A stretch of 34,171 nucleotides of DNA from NCBI GenBank assembly GCA_029782215.1, contig JAKOVD010000171.1, positions 1-34,171 of the forward strand. The letters run 5' to 3'. This DNA comes from Chloroflexota bacterium (GTDB lineage Bacteria > Chloroflexota > Anaerolineae > J102). Of the stretch, positions 31,221-34,171 are shown piece after piece. Position numbers and translations under genes: made by a program. Every line of letters starts with the position of its first letter. Position 1 is the stretch's first letter. The notes beneath the pieces were generated by a model. That model had not been told where the DNA came from. It saw nothing but the letters and a program-made list of their open reading frames with translations, and did no database searches.

Positions 31221-33563
31221 TCAGCGCTGAACGAGCGGCAGATACAGAACCGGCACTGTGATCACGTCGACGGGAGCGGTGGAGTAGCCAAGTTCGCCGT
31301 TGCCCAATTGACCGTAGAGGTTGTAGCCCCAGCATTGGACGGCGCCTGAATCCAGTCTGGCACAGGTGTGACTTCCACCTGGGGCCATACCGGCGACATG
31401 GTTCGACAAGCCGTTCACTGCGGTGGGAACCTGGCGTCGCGCAAGGGTGCCGTCTCCCAACTGCCCGTTGTCGTTTTCACCCCAGCATTTGAGGCCGCCG
31501 CCAACTGTCTGGGCGCAGGTGTGGTAGTAGCCAGCGGCAATGGCTCCCACACCATTTGCCATCCCACTGACATCTACGGGCGTCGGCCGCTTCGTGGTTG
31601 TCCCGTCACCCAATTGACCATAATAGTTGTCACCCCAGCACTTGGCGCCGCCCGTCTCGGTGAGGGCGCAGGTATGGTAGTAACCAGTCGTGATGGCGCT
31701 GGCCTTGCCAGCCAGGCCGTTCACAGCCACCGGCGTCGGGCTGCTGGTGGTCGTGCCATCGCCCAATTGGCCCAATCCATTCCATCCCCAACACTTGACG
31801 TCACCCGCGGCCGTGACGGCGCAGGTGTGGCCCCAACCGGCGGCGATTGCTGTCACGGACGCAGCCACGTCCACCGGCACTTTCTGGTCTGTGGTTGTCC
31901 CGTTGCCAACCTGACCGTAGTTGTTTCGCCCCCAGCATTTGACCGTGCCCGAAGCCATCAGCGCGCACGTATGGTGGCTGCCGGCAGCGATGGCAGTGAC
32001 ACCTGCACTCAACCCGGTGACATCGACCGGTGTCTTGCTCGGGGTTGTTGTGCCATCGCCCAGTTGGCCATAGTAGTTCATACCCCAGCATCGCACCCGG
32101 CCGGTCGCCAGCAAGGCACAGGTATGAGTGTAACCCGGCGCAATAGCGCTGGCTTCGCCGCCCAGAGCGCTCACGGCCACCGGCAGGGCACGATCGTCCT
32201 GCGAGCCATCGCCCAGTTGAGCGTAGTAATTGTGTCCCCAGCACTCAACGTCGCCGAGAGCCGTCCGAGCGCAAGTATGATTTGCCCCGGCGGCAATTGA
32301 GCTGGCGACGGCCCCCAGACCACTCACCTCTCCGGGCACGACGACGAAGCCAACCGCGCCATTGCCCAACTGGCCGCGATGGTTGAATCCCCAACACCGG
32401 GCGCTGCTTGCCGTGAGCGCACAGGCGTTGTACTCACCCGCGGCGATGGCGAAGACGCCGTCGGCCAACCCGATGACGTCGACTGCAACACGCGATAGCG
32501 ACGTCGTACCGTCACCCAGCATGCCGTAGGTGTTGTCGCCCCAGCACTTGACGCTGTCCCCTGCCAGACGGACGCATGTGAAGCTATCACCTGCAGCTAA
32601 TGCAAAGATGCCGCCCGGCACGACCGTCACCTCTACCGGGGTAGGGCTGTTTCCATAGCCCTGGTTTCCTAACTGACCGTGGGAATTGGATCCCCAGCAC
32701 CTGGCGCCGCCACCAGATAACAGCGCACAGGAGTGGTTCTCGCCCGACTCCACCCCGCCAACCCCGGCCTCCAATCCGCTGACATCGCCCGGCAGAAAAC
32801 GGTTCGTGGTTGTCCCGTCACCCAACTGGCCGGCATCATTGAGGCCCCAGCACTTAACGCCGCCTGCAGACGTCACAGCGCAAGTGAAACGATAACCGGC
32901 ATCGACATCGACCGTGTCGTTTGCCAACCCGCTCACCTCCACCGGCACTGCACTGTCCACGTTCGTGCCGTTGCCGAGCCCGCCGAAATAGTTGTCACCC
33001 CAGCATCTGAGGTCGCCGTCCATCATCATTGCACAGGCATGGTTGAAGCCGACGGCGATCGCGGCGACGCCGCTGGCCAGACCACTCACGTCTACAGGCG
33101 TCGACTGCCCCGACTTCGTCCCATCACCCAGTTGCCCACTGGCGTTGTCACCCCAGCACTTGACGGCGCCGCCGGTGGTCAGGGCGCAACTGAAACCCCA
33201 ACCCACACCAACGGCCTTGACTCCGCTCCCCAGTCCGCTCACAATGACCGGTATGCTGCGTGTGATCTTGGAGCCGTCTCCCAGTTGGCCGGAATCGTTT
33301 TGCCCCCAGCACACGACCCCTCCGCCGTTCATCAACGCGCACGAGTGCCGATAACCCACGGCGATGGCCACAAGGCGAGGGGCTGCAGGTGACGTCGTCG
33401 CGGTTGTAGACGCCAGCGGAGTCTGAGAGGGAAGCACATGAGAGGGGGGCATGGAATGCGCAAACAGAGGAGGAGGCGTCGCCATCACACTGAAAACAGC
33501 GACCACGGCGAGGAGGCCCAAGAGGGCAAAACGACGTGCGAGCCAGATACAAGGGCGTTTCAT
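31221..33563 (-). CDS. Secreted RCC1-repeat protein (14 repeats)
   Basis: The 780-aa protein has an N-terminal signal or anchor segment (RRFALLGLLAVVAVFSVMA, residues about 10-30) and a Ser/Thr/Pro-rich spacer. About 14 RCC1-type repeats of roughly 50 aa follow. Each carries a pair such as H-x-CAL ... V-x-CWG-x-N-x-x-GQLGDGT, so nearly every blade has two cysteines, consistent with disulfides in an exported propeller. Fourteen repeats would fit two seven-bladed propellers. It ends in VPVLYLPLVQR, a short hydrophobic tail. GGAAGG lies 6 bases before the ATG at 33563. The partner and function are unknown. The repeated DNA comes from the repeats themselves. Confidence 0.9.
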   Translation of the reverse strand: MKRPCIWLARRFALLGLLAVVAVFSVMATPPPLFAHSMPPSHVLPSQTPLASTTATTSPAAPRLVAIAVGYRHSCALMNGGGVVCWGQNDSGQLGDGSKITRSIPVIVSGLGSGVKAVGVGWGFSCALTTGGAVKCWGDNASGQLGDGTKSGQSTPVDVSGLASGVAAIAVGFNHACAMMMDGDLRCWGDNYFGGLGNGTNVDSAVPVEVSGLANDTVDVDAGYRFTCAVTSAGGVKCWGLNDAGQLGDGTTTNRFLPGDVSGLEAGVGGVESGENHSCALLSGGGARCWGSNSHGQLGNQGYGNSPTPVEVTVVPGGIFALAAGDSFTCVRLAGDSVKCWGDNTYGMLGDGTTSLSRVAVDVIGLADGVFAIAAGEYNACALTASSARCWGFNHRGQLGNGAVGFVVVPGEVSGLGAVASSIAAGANHTCARTALGDVECWGHNYYAQLGDGSQDDRALPVAVSALGGEASAIAPGYTHTCALLATGRVRCWGMNYYGQLGDGTTTPSKTPVDVTGLSAGVTAIAAGSHHTCALMASGTVKCWGRNNYGQVGNGTTTDQKVPVDVAASVTAIAAGWGHTCAVTAAGDVKCWGWNGLGQLGDGTTTSSPTPVAVNGLAGKASAITTGYYHTCALTETGGAKCWGDNYYGQLGDGTTTKRPTPVDVSGMANGVGAIAAGYYHTCAQTVGGGLKCWGENDNGQLGDGTLARRQVPTAVNGLSNHVAGMAPGGSHTCARLDSGAVQCWGYNLYGQLGNGELGYSTAPVDVITVPVLYLPLVQR

Positions 33564-34078
33564 GTTCTTCCTTCCTCACTGAAGTTGGCAGGCAACGAGC
33601 CAATAGCGACGAGACCGGCAAACAGCCGGAGCCCTTTGCCGAGTGCCATCGCAGATGATAACCTTGTGGACGATCGCCGCTGAGTGTAGACAACTCTGCC
33701 GGACCTGCATTCCCCAACCGCCGCCATGAAAGTCGCAGCCTTTTCGCAGCACATCCTGTGCGAGTCCTTTCCAGCCATACCTGTGTTTTCCCACCGCCCT
33801 GGGTGGACCACTACAGGGACCTGGCATTAACGCGACCGTCCTTTGTGCTGGTCACCAGCAACTGGTGCTGGACATCCTCGACGAGCAGTCGACGCTGAGC
33901 TGCCAGTCTGTGGTGTCAGTTCCATTCTAAGCTTCGCGGTGATTCATGTCAATAGGTTTTCGCAAGCCGTCAGGGCTTCTCAAAAGTCGCGCGAGGGGAG
34001 CAGCAGCCTAGAAAAAGACTCCTTCGGCTGATAGACTGGTGTCGTCCAAAACATCACGTCACAGCAGGAGGAGTCAGG
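33564..34078. other. 515-base stretch without a convincing gene
   Basis: The stretch separates the divergent RCC1 gene and the partial gene at the window end. Short open frames in it lack ribosome binding sites or family signals. A small hairpin CACCAG-CAA-CTGGTG lies at 33853-33867. No promoter pair with good spacing stood out on either strand. Confidence 0.5.
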
Positions 34079-34171
34079 ATGAAGTGTAGCACAGACGAGG
34101 AAGCGGGCGTCGTTGGCGAGTTGGGTGAAGCAAGCGACGTGCGCAGCTTGTACGGGCACATGCAGGGGGTG
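34079..34171 (+). CDS. Start of an unrecognised gene, partial at window end
   Basis: An ATG at 34079 opens 31 codons to the window edge (MKCSTDEEAGVVGELGEASD, then VRSLYGHMQGV). AGGAGG at 34066-34071 lies 7 bases upstream, an optimal ribosome binding site. The visible residues are acidic and soluble and show no signal peptide. Too little is visible to name a family. Confidence 0.6.
   Translation, partial: MKCSTDEEAGVVGELGEASDVRSLYGHMQGV

Noticed and set aside
31221..33563. Regularly spaced DNA repeats that could suggest a CRISPR array or tandem repeat locus
   Set aside because: The repeat period is about 150 bases, the copies diverge and the frame encodes RCC1 blades throughout.
33843..34031. 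62-codon open frame before the partial gene
   Set aside because: It starts with GTG without a ribosome binding site, has no recognisable features and lies in what looks like a spacer.
1..34171. tRNA genes, insertion sequences and phage or plasmid genes
   Set aside because: I looked for T-loop GTTCGAATC-like words, transposase motifs and flanking inverted repeats and found none that hold up.

Overview
The window is high-GC bacterial chromosome, most likely from a Chloroflexota lineage (Anaerolineae/Caldilineae-like). This is inferred from two 'Chlor_Arch_YYY' (TIGR03662/DUF2298) membrane proteins beside a TIGR03663 (Agl23-like) protein, a secreted repeat protein ending in a -YLPLVQR tail, and promoters of the plain TTGNNN-17/18-TATRAT type. 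I see no rRNA, tRNA, CRISPR array, transposase or phage gene. Nearly all of it is ordinary, densely packed core and accessory chromosome.

Region 1 (1-12790, minus strand) is an envelope-glycosylation-like cluster behind lepA. In transcription order it holds lepA, a 1744-aa fusion of a GT39-type glycosyltransferase to a YYY/DUF2298 domain, a free-standing 827-aa YYY/DUF2298 protein, a 595-aa GT-C-like protein that has lost the catalytic acidic residue, and a truncated TIGR03663 protein that retains it. A perfect-consensus -10 precedes lepA, and the fusion gene starts 5 bases after the lepA stop. A small repeat-rich patch separates the last two genes. This is the best candidate for an under-described system.

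Region 2 (12826-15979, minus strand) holds a secreted CBM9-like/DNRLRE protein, a small glycine-rich membrane protein and a two-S1-domain RNA-binding protein with its own promoter and terminator.

Region 3 (16057-21029, plus strand) is TCA-cycle metabolism: NADP-type isocitrate dehydrogenase with its own promoter and terminator, then the sdhCDAB operon with promoter and a strong bidirectional terminator.

Region 4 (21178-24854, minus strand) has an isoprenylcysteine-methyltransferase-like membrane protein, a decayed C-terminal remnant of an LCM-type methyltransferase, an intact LCM-type methyltransferase, a TrmI-type tRNA m1A58 methyltransferase and a PHP/CehA-like metallohydrolase started from TTG.

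Region 5 (24963-31154, plus strand) begins with recA, whose promoter carries a LexA-box-like site in the spacer. It continues with a structured 3' region and terminator, an unrecognised 226-aa protein, a molybdopterin oxidoreductase, an unrecognised 208-aa protein and arginase.

Region 6 (31221-34171) holds a secreted 14-repeat RCC1 protein on the minus strand, about 500 bases without a gene, and the first 31 codons of a plus-strand gene with an excellent ribosome binding site.
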